A program made the translations under genes and the position numbers. 64,000 bases of DNA from Niabella yanshanensis (GTDB taxonomy: Bacteria > Bacteroidota > Bacteroidia > Chitinophagales > Chitinophagaceae): NCBI RefSeq assembly GCF_034424215.1, contig NZ_CP139960.1, positions 1,922,001-1,986,000 of the forward strand, in the 5' to 3' direction. Of this stretch, positions 9,056 through 17,982 are shown in pieces. Each line of letters opens with the position of its first letter. Positions within the stretch are counted from its first letter, which is position 1. The notes beneath the pieces were generated by a model. That model was not told the origin of the DNA, did not search any database, and was given only the letters and a program-made list of their open reading frames with translations.

Positions 9056-11176
9056 TTATTTCACCCCCATTAAATATTCTTTGGGTGGCTCGGCACCTAA
9101 TAAGTGCTTTACAAAATAATCCCAGCGCCGGCGCATCATGTAGCTGGAATATTCACCAAACCCGTGTCGTGCATTGGGGAAGACTACCAGATCAAAATCT
9201 TTATTAGCCTTCTGCAAAGCTTCTACAACTAATAAGGTATTATAAGGCGGTACATTATCATCCATCATACCATGTACCAGCATCAGCTTGCCTTTCAGAT
9301 TTTTTGCATAAGCCTGGTTGGCCTGTGCTGCATAATCACTATTTTCAACCAACCCGTTATAACGCTCACCCCAATCATCTTCATAATTACGGTTGTCATG
9401 ATTACCTGATTCCGCGATCCCCACTTTAAAGAAATCGGGGTAGCGTAATAACGCCGCTGCTGTGGCAAAGCCGCCGCCACTATGTCCCCATATACCCACT
9501 TTGGTGGTATCGATCGGGTAGATTTTTGATAACTGCCTGATAGCAGCTATCTGGTCGGGCAAAGTGTTTTCAGCCATATTGCCGTAGCTCATATCATGGA
9601 AGCTTTTAGAACGGTAAGGATTGCTGGTACCTTCTATTACAACAACGATGAACCCCAGCTCAGCCAGGGCCTGGTTATCACCCCGCGATGGTGAAAAGCT
9701 CCAGCTACCCACACTTCCACCCTGTGGTCCCGGATATATATAATCAATAACCGGATATTTCTTCGACGGATCCATTTTAGTGGGCGTGAACACCAATCCA
9801 TAAATATCGGTTTCCCCATCCGCAGCTTTTACCGATACGGGTGTTGGCGCCTTCCATCCTTTTGCCTGCAAACGGGATACGTCAGCCTTCTCTAAACCTG
9901 TAATCAACGCACCCTTTGTATTCCTGAAATTAGCAACAGGCGGCACATCAGGCTGGGAATACACATCTACAAAATGATTACCGGATGGCGACAAATAAAT
10001 GTTATGATTCCCCGTTTCGGGCGTTAATAAGGTTAACCCTTTCCCATCAAATCCTATTTTATAGAAATAAGCAAAATAGGGATTTCCTTTTTCCCGCCCA
10101 TAGCCGGTAAAGTAAATCGTACGCTCTTTTTCATCTATTTTCAGCACTTTCCCCACCAGCCAATTGCCTTTGGTGATCTGGTGTTTTAAATTCCCCGTCT
10201 TACTGTCGTACAAATACAAGTGTCCCCAGTTATCCCGCTCAGAGTACCAAATTATTTCGTTGGTTTTAGCCAGGTATCGCCAGTTGATGGCCCCCCTACC
10301 CGATTCAAACTGCGTTTTTACAGTCTCTTCAAATATTTCCCGTACTTCTCCGGTTGCTGTATTAGCAATGCGTACTTTGGCATTTTTATGATCTCTTGAT
10401 GAAGAAACAAAAGCAACTTCTTTAGCATCCGGTGACCAGTCTATATCATCAAAGCTTCCGCTACTGGAAATATCATCACTCATTGTAGCGCGATGTGGGT
10501 CAGGAGGAATGTTCAGCGATATCACTTTTGGTGTTTCTACATCAATAACAACCCTTCTTATGGTAGGAATATATGGATCACCCGGTAATGGATATTTCCA
10601 TTGCTCCAGTTTAGGAGCGCCCACATTAGTAGTCACCAGGTACATATCATTCACCTTCCGCTGGTCCTGCTGAAAAGTGGCTATCTTTTTAGAGTCAGGA
10701 GACCAGCTTACAATAGCGGCATCGCTATGCTTCCACCCTGCATTATCAGTTGCATATCCGTAATCTTTTGTACCATCGGTAGTCAGCTGCGTTTCCCTTT
10801 TGGTATCCAGATCCTTTACCCAAAGATTCCAGTCTTTAATAAATACTGCTCTTTTGCCATCAGGCGAAATCACTTCGTTGGCAGCACGTCTTCTACCCTG
10901 AGACACTCCTGCCCCGGGCATACTTCCATAAATGGCAGTTTCTGTTTTAGATTTTGTTTTAGGATCTGCTAATAACACTTTATTCCCGCTCCTGTACCAG
11001 AACTTGTCGCCCTCTACCCAGTTAGGATAGGGGTTTACCCAATCTACCAATGTTGTAGTATTATATCCCATGAACTGTTCAGCCCTCCTGTAATCATTTG
11101 CTGTAAGCTGTACAGTTTGGGCATGAGCCGCTCCTGCTACAACAGCCGTAGCCAGTAAACCAAAATATTTATTCAT
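9056..11176 (-). CDS. Dipeptidyl peptidase IV (S9B serine peptidase)
   Basis: A 706-residue exported peptidase with signal peptide (MNKYFGLLATAVVAGAAHAQ). Residues about 40-450 are the beta-propeller (DPPIV N-terminal region: VSWSPDSKKIATFQQD and similar blades), and the last 230 residues are the alpha/beta hydrolase. The triad is visible: Ser566 in GHSGGGFA, Asp640 in MMDDNVPP, His671 in NARHGFG. It removes X-Pro or X-Ala dipeptides in the periplasm and serves peptide scavenging. It is monocistronic. Confidence 0.88.
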   Translation of the reverse strand: MNKYFGLLATAVVAGAAHAQTVQLTANDYRRAEQFMGYNTTTLVDWVNPYPNWVEGDKFWYRSGNKVLLADPKTKSKTETAIYGSMPGAGVSQGRRRAANEVISPDGKRAVFIKDWNLWVKDLDTKRETQLTTDGTKDYGYATDNAGWKHSDAAIVSWSPDSKKIATFQQDQRKVNDMYLVTTNVGAPKLEQWKYPLPGDPYIPTIRRVVIDVETPKVISLNIPPDPHRATMSDDISSSGSFDDIDWSPDAKEVAFVSSSRDHKNAKVRIANTATGEVREIFEETVKTQFESGRGAINWRYLAKTNEIIWYSERDNWGHLYLYDSKTGNLKHQITKGNWLVGKVLKIDEKERTIYFTGYGREKGNPYFAYFYKIGFDGKGLTLLTPETGNHNIYLSPSGNHFVDVYSQPDVPPVANFRNTKGALITGLEKADVSRLQAKGWKAPTPVSVKAADGETDIYGLVFTPTKMDPSKKYPVIDYIYPGPQGGSVGSWSFSPSRGDNQALAELGFIVVVIEGTSNPYRSKSFHDMSYGNMAENTLPDQIAAIRQLSKIYPIDTTKVGIWGHSGGGFATAAALLRYPDFFKVGIAESGNHDNRNYEDDWGERYNGLVENSDYAAQANQAYAKNLKGKLMLVHGMMDDNVPPYNTLLVVEALQKANKDFDLVVFPNARHGFGEYSSYMMRRRWDYFVKHLLGAEPPKEYLMGVK

Positions 11177-11341
11177 TTACGACTTATTTTAAAATGACCG
11201 TTCTATGGTCGGTTACAACTTTCTCATGCGACAAACGCAAACGCAATAAGGCTAAATTATTAGTTTTTGTATAAACAACCGTTTATAATTACAAAAACAA
11301 GCGCATTAATGGCATAAACGGTAATCGCAAAAAGTACAGAC

Positions 11342-11365
11342 AAAAAAAAGGGACCTTCCGGTCCC
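11342..11365 (-). terminator. Intrinsic terminator of the XRE-S24 gene
   Basis: A perfect 6-bp GC-rich stem (GGGACC, loop TTCC, GGTCCC at 11350-11365) followed on the - strand by eight T (11349-11342). It lies 26 bases past the stop of the repressor gene at 11392. Confidence 0.85.
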
Positions 11366-11391
11366 TGATACCCATTTATTCAACTGTTGTT

Positions 11392-12147
11392 TTAATTAAT
11401 CTTCTTTTTCATCCCATCCACCTGTTGTTGCAGGTTGGCTACAATATTTACCAACTGCCCCACATCCCAATTCTGAGCTACATTGGTTTTAGAAATCACG
11501 TATTGCGCCTGCCACATTTCCAGCACCTCATCAGAATTGATAGTGTAAGGCTGGAACGTTGGATTGTCACTCACCAATGTGATCTTATTCTTGGCTTTTG
11601 TATTTTTCTGTACCCGCTTGTAAACAATACCATCATTGCGTGACACTAATATACATGCTGTATTATTTTTCAGGGATTCGAGTTCATCTACCTTTTCTCC
11701 CACAATAACAGAACCGCTGGGAGTTGGCAACATCGAGTCTCCCAAAATCTCAAAAGCCCGGTAATTGCCACCACTAACCATCGGGAGTGTAAATGTGTTC
11801 AGTTCATCAACAAATTCGTGATCAGCGTAACCGGCCAGGTAACCCGCTGCGGCTTTAACAGGCACAAAAGGTATATGTGTAATTACAGGAGCCAGTTTAA
11901 GAGCACGTCTCTTCGCAAGATAATTGTCAGAGTTGGATTCCACACTGAGGTCTTTCCTTAACAGTTCATCCAGTGTTAATTTAAACATATCGCAGATCAC
12001 TTCCAATACATCAATACGCGGCTCTGCACGTTCTTCTTCGTAAGCGCCCAGCAATGACCGTTTGATATTTAATTTAGTCGCAAATTCATCCTGCGTCCAT
12101 CCCCGAAGCTTTCTTAAATACTTCAAATTCTTGTTGGCTACTGACAT
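11392..12147 (-). CDS. XRE-type repressor with S24 (LexA-like) domain
   Basis: A 251-residue regulator. An XRE helix-turn-helix occupies residues 7-65 (LRKLRGWTQDEFATKLNIKR). The S24 peptidase domain spans about 90-220, with nucleophile Ser138 in ILGDSMLPTPSG and general base Lys177 in IVYKRV. A possible self-cleavage site is Ala101-Gly102. Such proteins are either phage-type CI repressors or host regulators; no phage genes are present here, so a host role is more likely. A short C-terminal coiled coil (LVNIVANLQQQVDGMKKK) may give dimerisation. It ends at a strong terminator. Confidence 0.85.
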   Translation of the reverse strand: MSVANKNLKYLRKLRGWTQDEFATKLNIKRSLLGAYEEERAEPRIDVLEVICDMFKLTLDELLRKDLSVESNSDNYLAKRRALKLAPVITHIPFVPVKAAAGYLAGYADHEFVDELNTFTLPMVSGGNYRAFEILGDSMLPTPSGSVIVGEKVDELESLKNNTACILVSRNDGIVYKRVQKNTKAKNKITLVSDNPTFQPYTINSDEVLEMWQAQYVISKTNVAQNWDVGQLVNIVANLQQQVDGMKKKIN

Positions 12148-12278
12148 GACTAATTATTTTAGTGCAAAATACTAATTTTTTTATCATTTTCAAAAAAAGT
12201 ATTTTTTTGCCCATTTTTTTGCCTTGAGGTATCTATTACAGAAGAGCTAAAAAAAGAAAAAATGCCGGAACAAAGTAT

Positions 12279-13589
12279 TTAAACAGCCTTTACATCTTTC
12301 ACATCGTAGCCTTCAATATCTTTTATGTAATGGTTCACTACCAGAAAATCAAATAAAGGCTTAGCTTCAACCGACACCGGCATATTTTTTAACGTTACCA
12401 CCTCGTTGGTTTTCTTATTGAGATAAGGATACGCATACAGTTTTACATTGCGGCTAAAGAGATCGCTGACATAAGTCAACAACTCCTGTGTGTAAGAATC
12501 ACTATAATTTTTTGCGTTGAAAATAGTACGCAGGTTAGATATATTGGTGGAAATGCCCACATTACGTGGCTTACAAAGGGCCAGGTATTGAGCCAGTTTA
12601 TTATTACGCTTAAAGTTAGAAACAATTACATTATTGCCGGTAGTACAAAGCTCCTCTGCCCGTTTTGCAAAAATTTCTACATCGTTGTCATTATGCGGAT
12701 CGTCGTCTTCGAGCAGGTTACTCATCAACACTTCGATGAGCACCACCAGGTTATCATCCTGTACATTCTGAGAACGTTTGAACTGCTCAATGGCCTTATT
12801 AAAAAGATCGAAATTGGGTTTAGACTTTTGCAGGAATTTGGTACGAAGGATCATGATATCCTTCTTATACAACAAATCTTTTGCCTGCGTTACATTACCA
12901 TTGGGATCGAAAACAGCGGCGCCGGAGAATCCTTTGGCAATTAAGTATAAGTTGACCAACCTGTCGTTGGTATTTTTAAATACAGGACCACGCAGGCTGA
13001 TCATATCTATTTCCACCGAGCCAAATGAAAGATTATCCACCAGCGACTCTACCATCAACTGCACATCATGATTATAGTAAAAGGCCCCGTACACCAGGTT
13101 TACTCCCAGTATACCCAATACATTCTGTTGCAAACTGGTATCGTTATCCAATAATCTAACGTGGAAAATAATGTCATTGTGTTCTCCACCGGGTGTAACC
13201 TGGAAGCGAAGGCCCAGCCAGCCATGCGGTTCGTTATTACGGGCGAAATTGAGCGTGGTTACGGTGTCAGCGAAAGCAAAAAATGTTTTATCATCATATT
13301 TTTCTCCGTGCAGGCGCTCGGTTAGCAGGTCATATTCATGAGACAACATTTGCTTCACGCGCGAACGGCTTACATAGCGGCCCTTTTCTTCGACACCATA
13401 AATAGCATTACTGAATGCCATATCGTAGGCGGACATGGTTTTAGCAACCGTACCGGAAGCGGCACCTGCAGTGAAAAAGTTCCTGGCAACTTCCTGACCT
13501 GCTCCGATTTCGGCGAAAGTGCCATATACCGGACCATCTAAATTAATTTTTAAAGCTTTTCTTTTAGTTTCGAGTATTTCCCTGCCCAT
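12279..13589 (-). CDS. Conserved protein of unknown function (widespread in Bacteroidota)
   Basis: A 436-residue soluble protein starting MGREILETKRKALKINLDG, with the conserved blocks YGTFAEIGAGQEVARNFF and AKTMSAYDM followed by a long alpha/beta region. It has no signal peptide or membrane segment. Close relatives are conserved across Bacteroidota and have been given conflicting labels in databases (including TonB receptor and nucleotide adenylyltransferase), neither of which is supported by anything in this sequence: there is no beta-barrel signature and no HxGH motif. Function unknown. It is monocistronic, upstream of a 519-base noncoding stretch. Confidence 0.7.
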   Translation of the reverse strand: MGREILETKRKALKINLDGPVYGTFAEIGAGQEVARNFFTAGAASGTVAKTMSAYDMAFSNAIYGVEEKGRYVSRSRVKQMLSHEYDLLTERLHGEKYDDKTFFAFADTVTTLNFARNNEPHGWLGLRFQVTPGGEHNDIIFHVRLLDNDTSLQQNVLGILGVNLVYGAFYYNHDVQLMVESLVDNLSFGSVEIDMISLRGPVFKNTNDRLVNLYLIAKGFSGAAVFDPNGNVTQAKDLLYKKDIMILRTKFLQKSKPNFDLFNKAIEQFKRSQNVQDDNLVVLIEVLMSNLLEDDDPHNDNDVEIFAKRAEELCTTGNNVIVSNFKRNNKLAQYLALCKPRNVGISTNISNLRTIFNAKNYSDSYTQELLTYVSDLFSRNVKLYAYPYLNKKTNEVVTLKNMPVSVEAKPLFDFLVVNHYIKDIEGYDVKDVKAV

Positions 13590-14108
13590 ATATTAACAAA
13601 GCTACATTTTTTAAATCCCCAGAGAAGGGTTAGTACATTAAATTATAATTAGAAATATGTACTTTGATACAATGATAGTGGATTTCAGGATAAATGGTTA
13701 CCACTAATACATAAATCCCTTTATTTAAGGACGAAAGGCTAATAATCTATATAACATCGGAAACACCCAAAAGTTAATGGTCAATTCAATTCACAACGCC
13801 GAACGGCTTTCAGGTATTCATATCCTCACGGAATGCTTTCGGGTACCTAACTTTTTTTAAACCACATAGCCCCATGCATTATATAGCGTTTTAGAATACA
13901 TAGAACTCCGCCTTTGGCAGCGCATAGATCTGTGTGGTTCTAATGTTTTTCTGCTTTGCGATCCCATTCTATGTGCTTATGTCCGAAGGACTCCTTTGGA
14001 GTAGTAAAAAATAAACGTTCCATAAAAATATTAAGCATCCATGCTTTATGTTAATTATAACAAAAATTGATATTTTTGTAAACTTAATAGATAATAATTA
14101 TTTCAACA
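13590..14108. other. Intergenic region between two divergent genes
   Basis: 519 bases without a supportable ORF. It must hold the promoter of the conserved gene at 12279 (leftward) and of oxyR (rightward). It contains a copy of the ACCACATAG word (13861-13869) also found at 8266-8274, and a weak imperfect inverted repeat around 13982-14001 (TCCGAAGGA / TCCTTTGGA). No RNA gene was recognised. Confidence 0.5.
14071..14078 (+). promoter_or_regulatory. Bacteroidota -7 box of oxyR
   Basis: TATTTTTG matches the TAnnTTTG consensus and lies 30 bases before the oxyR ATG. No convincing -33 TTTG was found at the right spacing, so only the -7 element is called. Confidence 0.4.
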
Positions 14109-15050
14109 ATGACCCTTCAACAGCTCGAATATTTACTGGCGGTGCACCAGCACCAGAACTTTTTAAAGGCCGCAGATGCCTGCTTTGTGACACAGCCTAC
14201 ATTAAGCATGCAAATTCAAAAACTTGAGGAAGAATTTGAAATTAAAATTTTTGATCGGCGTAAACAGCCTATTGTCGCAACCCCTGCAGGTCTTGAAATT
14301 ATCGGACACGCCCGCAATGTTATTAACGCAGCGCATGAGTTATCTTCGCTGGTAGAATCACAAAAAGGCAAAATGAAGGGGCAACTGCGCATCGGCATTA
14401 TCCCTACACTGGCTCCTTACCTGCTTCCTTTATTTGTGCCGTCTTTTACTAAAAACTATCCCGGGGTAAAACTACTGGTACAGGAGCAAACAACAGACGT
14501 TCTTATCAGCATGCTAAAACAAGGCAGCATAGACGTAGGTATATTGGTTACACCAATTAAAGAAAACGGTATATCAGAAGAAGTGCTGTTTTACGAAGAG
14601 CTCATGGTATATGCCTCTAAAAATAACCGGTTATACCAAAAACAATATCTGTTACAAAAAGATATAGATGTAAGCAAACTATGGTTACTGGAAGAAAGCC
14701 ATTGCTTTCGTTCGCAGATACTTTCTTTATGCGAGTTAAAAAAACAAAGCAGCGAGTTCTTCAACTTTGAATACGAAGCAGGCAGTATTGAAACGCTCAA
14801 GCGTATGGTGGATGTAAATGACGGGATCACCATCATTCCTGAGCTGGTGACTTTCCAAATGCCAAAAAATGAATTGAGAGCGGTAAGAAATTTTAAAAGT
14901 CCGGCACCGGTACGCGAGGTAAGCCTGGTGGTGCATGGCAATTTTGTAAAAAAGCGGCTGATCGATTCTTTAAAAAGATCGATATTGGATACGATTCCCG
15001 AAAAGCTAAGATTGAATAAAAAGAAGAATGTAATACCGATACAGTTGTAG
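14109..15050 (+). CDS. oxyR: Hydrogen-peroxide-sensing LysR regulator OxyR
   Basis: A 313-residue LysR-type regulator. The N-terminal winged helix is clear (LEYLLAVHQHQNFLKAADAC, then TQPTLSMQIQKLEEEF). The redox pair is conserved at exactly the E. coli numbers: Cys199 in EESHCFR and Cys208 in LSLCEL, nine residues apart. Peroxide oxidises these to a disulfide and activates catalase and peroxidase genes. No target gene is adjacent. The TAG stop lies inside a 17-bp palindrome (separate entry). Confidence 0.9.
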   Translation: MTLQQLEYLLAVHQHQNFLKAADACFVTQPTLSMQIQKLEEEFEIKIFDRRKQPIVATPAGLEIIGHARNVINAAHELSSLVESQKGKMKGQLRIGIIPTLAPYLLPLFVPSFTKNYPGVKLLVQEQTTDVLISMLKQGSIDVGILVTPIKENGISEEVLFYEELMVYASKNNRLYQKQYLLQKDIDVSKLWLLEESHCFRSQILSLCELKKQSSEFFNFEYEAGSIETLKRMVDVNDGITIIPELVTFQMPKNELRAVRNFKSPAPVREVSLVVHGNFVKKRLIDSLKRSILDTIPEKLRLNKKKNVIPIQL

Positions 15051-15080
15051 TGAACCGTGAGGACACGGTTCACTACAACT
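15043..15080. repeat. Perfect 17-bp inverted repeat at the oxyR stop
   Basis: Left arm 15043-15059 and right arm 15064-15080 are exact reverse complements with a four-base loop (AGGA). The oxyR stop codon (15048-15050) is within the left arm. A third, partial copy of the arm (ACACGGTTCA) follows at 15088-15097. There is no T-run after the stem, so it is either a U-tract-free terminator between oxyR and the convergent transglycosylase gene or a small palindromic repeat element. Confidence 0.75.
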
Positions 15081-15201
15081 GAGAGAACACGGTTCATGGT
15101 ATCTAGAAAGCGATTATTGGATTCAGGAGCTTTCATTAAAATTCTACCGTTATCGCCGGAGGGGAATGTAAGAGTTTAAGGCCGGGATGTCCAAACAGGT
15201 T

Positions 15202-16293
15202 TCACTTCTTATAAACCACATTTTTCAACAATACATCTATCCTTTTTTTTGCCAGCAGATCGGTTAGTAAAACGCCCTTCTGCTTATCCAGGTCGAGCAG
15301 GGTTACATCATGGTCATATCCCAGCTTAAAGAACACCCGGTCATCGATGATCCAGCCCTGCACACCAAAAGAATAGCCTTTAAAAGACAAGCCGTAGTTG
15401 GAGGTTTGCAGATCTTCGTCCAATACGATGGTTATCATATCACCATCCTGGAAATTCTTAATCTTCCCATTGACGTGTGCCAACACATATTGCTCCTCTT
15501 TGATTTCCGGCGCCTTTTTATCTTTATTTTTTTCCAGTTCCTTTTCAATTGCACTCAGGATATTCGGATCATTGACAACATCCAAATCTGTTTGTTGAGG
15601 TTGGGTACGCGGTCCCATTTTAGCGCTAAAGACATTATACCCGAATTTAGAATTGTACAGCTCGGGATATTCAAATAACTCTTTTACTGCGATGATCTTA
15701 TAAACATATAAACCGGTTTCGGAATTTAACTTCATCGTAAAGTAATTATTACCCTGCGCTTTCATGGCATTAAGGATATTGCCTATTCCAAAATTGTAAG
15801 CTGCTATGGCAAGCGGCCAGTTAACGGAACCCGCCAGCTTACGAAGCCCGGTGTAGTTATCCCTGATCAGCTGACAAGCTACTCTTGTGGCCTTATCAAA
15901 ATTCTCTCTTTCATCTATATTATCTCCCACCTGCATACCGTAGCCCCTTGCAGTAGCAGGCATAATCTGCCATATTCCCCTGGCCCCCACCCCTGATTCC
16001 GCTTTGGTCAAAAAACCACTTTCCACTATGGGGAGGTACTTCAGGTCGGGATGGAGACCGTAGGCTTTAAGATATTTTTCTACCAGCGGAAAATAACTAT
16101 TGGCCCGTTGCCTCAGCGAGGGCAGGTTTACCACGTTCACCTGTTTTTTTATTACATTGATCAACTTATCCTGGATGAATTGCTGATTCATAGGCACAGC
16201 TTCCCCACAAAACGTAATAATGTGCTGGGCCTGCGCATTAATAATCGGCAGCAGGGAAAATAAAAAACAGTATACGATGATCTTTTTCTTCAT
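15202..16293 (-). CDS. Lytic transglycosylase, MltD-type SLT domain
   Basis: A 363-residue exported enzyme (signal peptide to about residue 22, MKKKIIVYCFLFSLLPIINA). The SLT domain at about 70-200 has the catalytic Glu in LPIVESGFLTKAES and the ARGIWQIMPATARGYGM block typical of family 1 lytic transglycosylases; there are no LysM repeats. The C-terminal 110 residues are a beta-rich part of unknown role. It cleaves peptidoglycan. As the last gene of the T6SS set 1 operon (24 bases after the TraN-like gene) it probably opens the wall for assembly of the trans-envelope complex, a job done by dedicated lytic enzymes in several T6SS. Confidence 0.82.
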   Translation of the reverse strand: MKKKIIVYCFLFSLLPIINAQAQHIITFCGEAVPMNQQFIQDKLINVIKKQVNVVNLPSLRQRANSYFPLVEKYLKAYGLHPDLKYLPIVESGFLTKAESGVGARGIWQIMPATARGYGMQVGDNIDERENFDKATRVACQLIRDNYTGLRKLAGSVNWPLAIAAYNFGIGNILNAMKAQGNNYFTMKLNSETGLYVYKIIAVKELFEYPELYNSKFGYNVFSAKMGPRTQPQQTDLDVVNDPNILSAIEKELEKNKDKKAPEIKEEQYVLAHVNGKIKNFQDGDMITIVLDEDLQTSNYGLSFKGYSFGVQGWIIDDRVFFKLGYDHDVTLLDLDKQKGVLLTDLLAKKRIDVLLKNVVYKK

Positions 16294-16317
16294 TGGGTTA
16301 AACAGATTTCACAGTCA

Positions 16318-17958
16318 TCATTTTTTCCTGCGATTTCTTTTAGAGGATTTGGTATCCGGCTCCTCCGCTTTAAACTCAGCCTGTCGTTTATTCCCTGAGG
16401 TCTTAACAGTACTTTGAACTTTTGCCAGTTCACTTACATAATACTTGCCAGGCACCACAATACTTGCGCTTCCCTTTTCCTTACGGCGATCATCAATAAA
16501 TAACACCAGGCTTTCATCCTCCACTACATTAGGTGAACGGGTGGCGAACACAATATACTGGCTGGTATGAGGCCGTATAATAGGGTAAAAACTAATATAG
16601 GTCAGATAACTTCCTTTGATGATCATTTTTGCTTTTTCATTTTTATCGTACCAATACATATAAGTCCGGCCCAGTAAAAAATCTTCATTAGTCTCGTTCT
16701 CAATTTTAATCTTATAATATGTATGCACATCTTTAAACGCAATATTTTCAAGGGTCATTTTCACACCGCCGCTTAATACTTTATCTGCCGCAATATTGAT
16801 CTTACCGGATGCGTCATTCCTGATCAGTGAGTCGGCAATTCTGTAGTTGCGAAGCGTATCTGCCACAATAAAAAAATCTGCGTTTACCATGGCCATCTGG
16901 CCCGCTGGTATATTATACACATCGATACCCTTTTTTCCGTATCGTTGCCAAAGCCCCATTTCAGAATAGGCTCTTTCTGCCTCTCGTTTTTTCCGGTCTG
17001 CTTCCAATTGTGCGAGTTTTTCCTGCGCCACCTTTTTCTCTGCCTCTTTTCGTTCGAATTCTTCGGTCGCTTTCTTTTGCTTCTCCTCTTCCGCTGCCTG
17101 CTTTTTTGCCAGCTCCTGTTCGCGCAATAGTTTTTGCTCTTCGGCAGCTTTTTCTGCTTTTGCTAAAGCCTCCGCATCATTTTTTGCCTTTAGTTCCTTT
17201 ATCCGCTGTTCTTCAGCCGCTTGCTTTTTTGCTAAGGCGTCCGCGTCTTTTTTCTCCTTCAGCGCTCTTGCTTTTTTTTCCATTTCCTCTTTTTGCAAGG
17301 CCAGTTCCAACTGTTTCTCTTTATCTTCGGCTTCCTTTTTTGTTTTAGCGATCAGGGCGGCTTCTTCCTTTTCTTTTATTTCTTCATTTCTCCTGAGTTT
17401 TTCAGCTTCCTTTGCTTTCTCAGCAGCTTCTTCACCTGATTTTTTCTGGGCCAATGCAGCTTCCGTCTTCCTGGCTTCTATCTGTTTTTTGCGCTCCGCC
17501 TCCTGCTCTTTGTCCTGCTTCGCTATGGCGGCTTCATCATTACCTGCAGACTGGTTCTCTTTTTGTTTCTGTATAAAAGCTTTTAGCTCTTTGAGGTTAG
17601 AATGATCGTACCACAAAGGCGGTCGACTGTCGTCATTAATATTATAGGTTGAGTCGTACACAATACGGAACATATGACTTCTTCCTCCTTCGTTCACCAG
17701 TAAACCGGTGTTAGGCCCTGCTGTCTGCTCTTTATTAAACTGTAAAGAGATCGACTTTTCTTCCCTCCTCTTGGGTATATAATAATCATAAGCCCCATCG
17801 TCAGAAAAATTAATATTCAATACCTTATCCGGAAAATTGATAACGGTAATGCTTTCGCGTCCTACCAGGATACGTTCGCCATTGATATTCTGGGCATTGG
17901 TTCTCCACCCTGTTGAGCTAAAAAGAAGTATCAAAAAGATCCTTTGTATTGGCTTCAT
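16318..17958 (-). CDS. TraN-like (DUF4138) exported protein with long charged helix, T6SS-associated
   Basis: A 546-residue protein with signal peptide (to about residue 22). Residues 30-105 (VINFPDKVLNINFSDDG, then MFRIVYDSTYN) and 350-515 (YYKIKIENETNEDFLLGRTY, then SFYPIIRPHTSQYIVFA) resemble the two halves of TraN, the DUF4138 protein of Bacteroidota conjugative elements. Between them residues 125-335 are an Ala/Glu/Lys-rich repetitive helix, long enough to span much of the periplasm. The C-terminus is basic (SSKRNRRKK). It lies directly after tssC1 (24 bases) and before the lytic transglycosylase. I infer a structural role in the envelope part of T6SS set 1, perhaps replacing TssR; this is not established. 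Confidence 0.6.
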   Translation of the reverse strand: MKPIQRIFLILLFSSTGWRTNAQNINGERILVGRESITVINFPDKVLNINFSDDGAYDYYIPKRREEKSISLQFNKEQTAGPNTGLLVNEGGRSHMFRIVYDSTYNINDDSRPPLWYDHSNLKELKAFIQKQKENQSAGNDEAAIAKQDKEQEAERKKQIEARKTEAALAQKKSGEEAAEKAKEAEKLRRNEEIKEKEEAALIAKTKKEAEDKEKQLELALQKEEMEKKARALKEKKDADALAKKQAAEEQRIKELKAKNDAEALAKAEKAAEEQKLLREQELAKKQAAEEEKQKKATEEFERKEAEKKVAQEKLAQLEADRKKREAERAYSEMGLWQRYGKKGIDVYNIPAGQMAMVNADFFIVADTLRNYRIADSLIRNDASGKINIAADKVLSGGVKMTLENIAFKDVHTYYKIKIENETNEDFLLGRTYMYWYDKNEKAKMIIKGSYLTYISFYPIIRPHTSQYIVFATRSPNVVEDESLVLFIDDRRKEKGSASIVVPGKYYVSELAKVQSTVKTSGNKRQAEFKAEEPDTKSSKRNRRKK

Positions 17959-17982
17959 GTTTGTTTTGTTTTGAATTGAATA

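Noticed and set aside
16945-17348. Two + strand ORFs rich in Phe, Leu and Pro, opposite the TraN-like gene.
   Set aside because: They are complements of the Ala/Glu/Lys-rich helical insertion, not genes.
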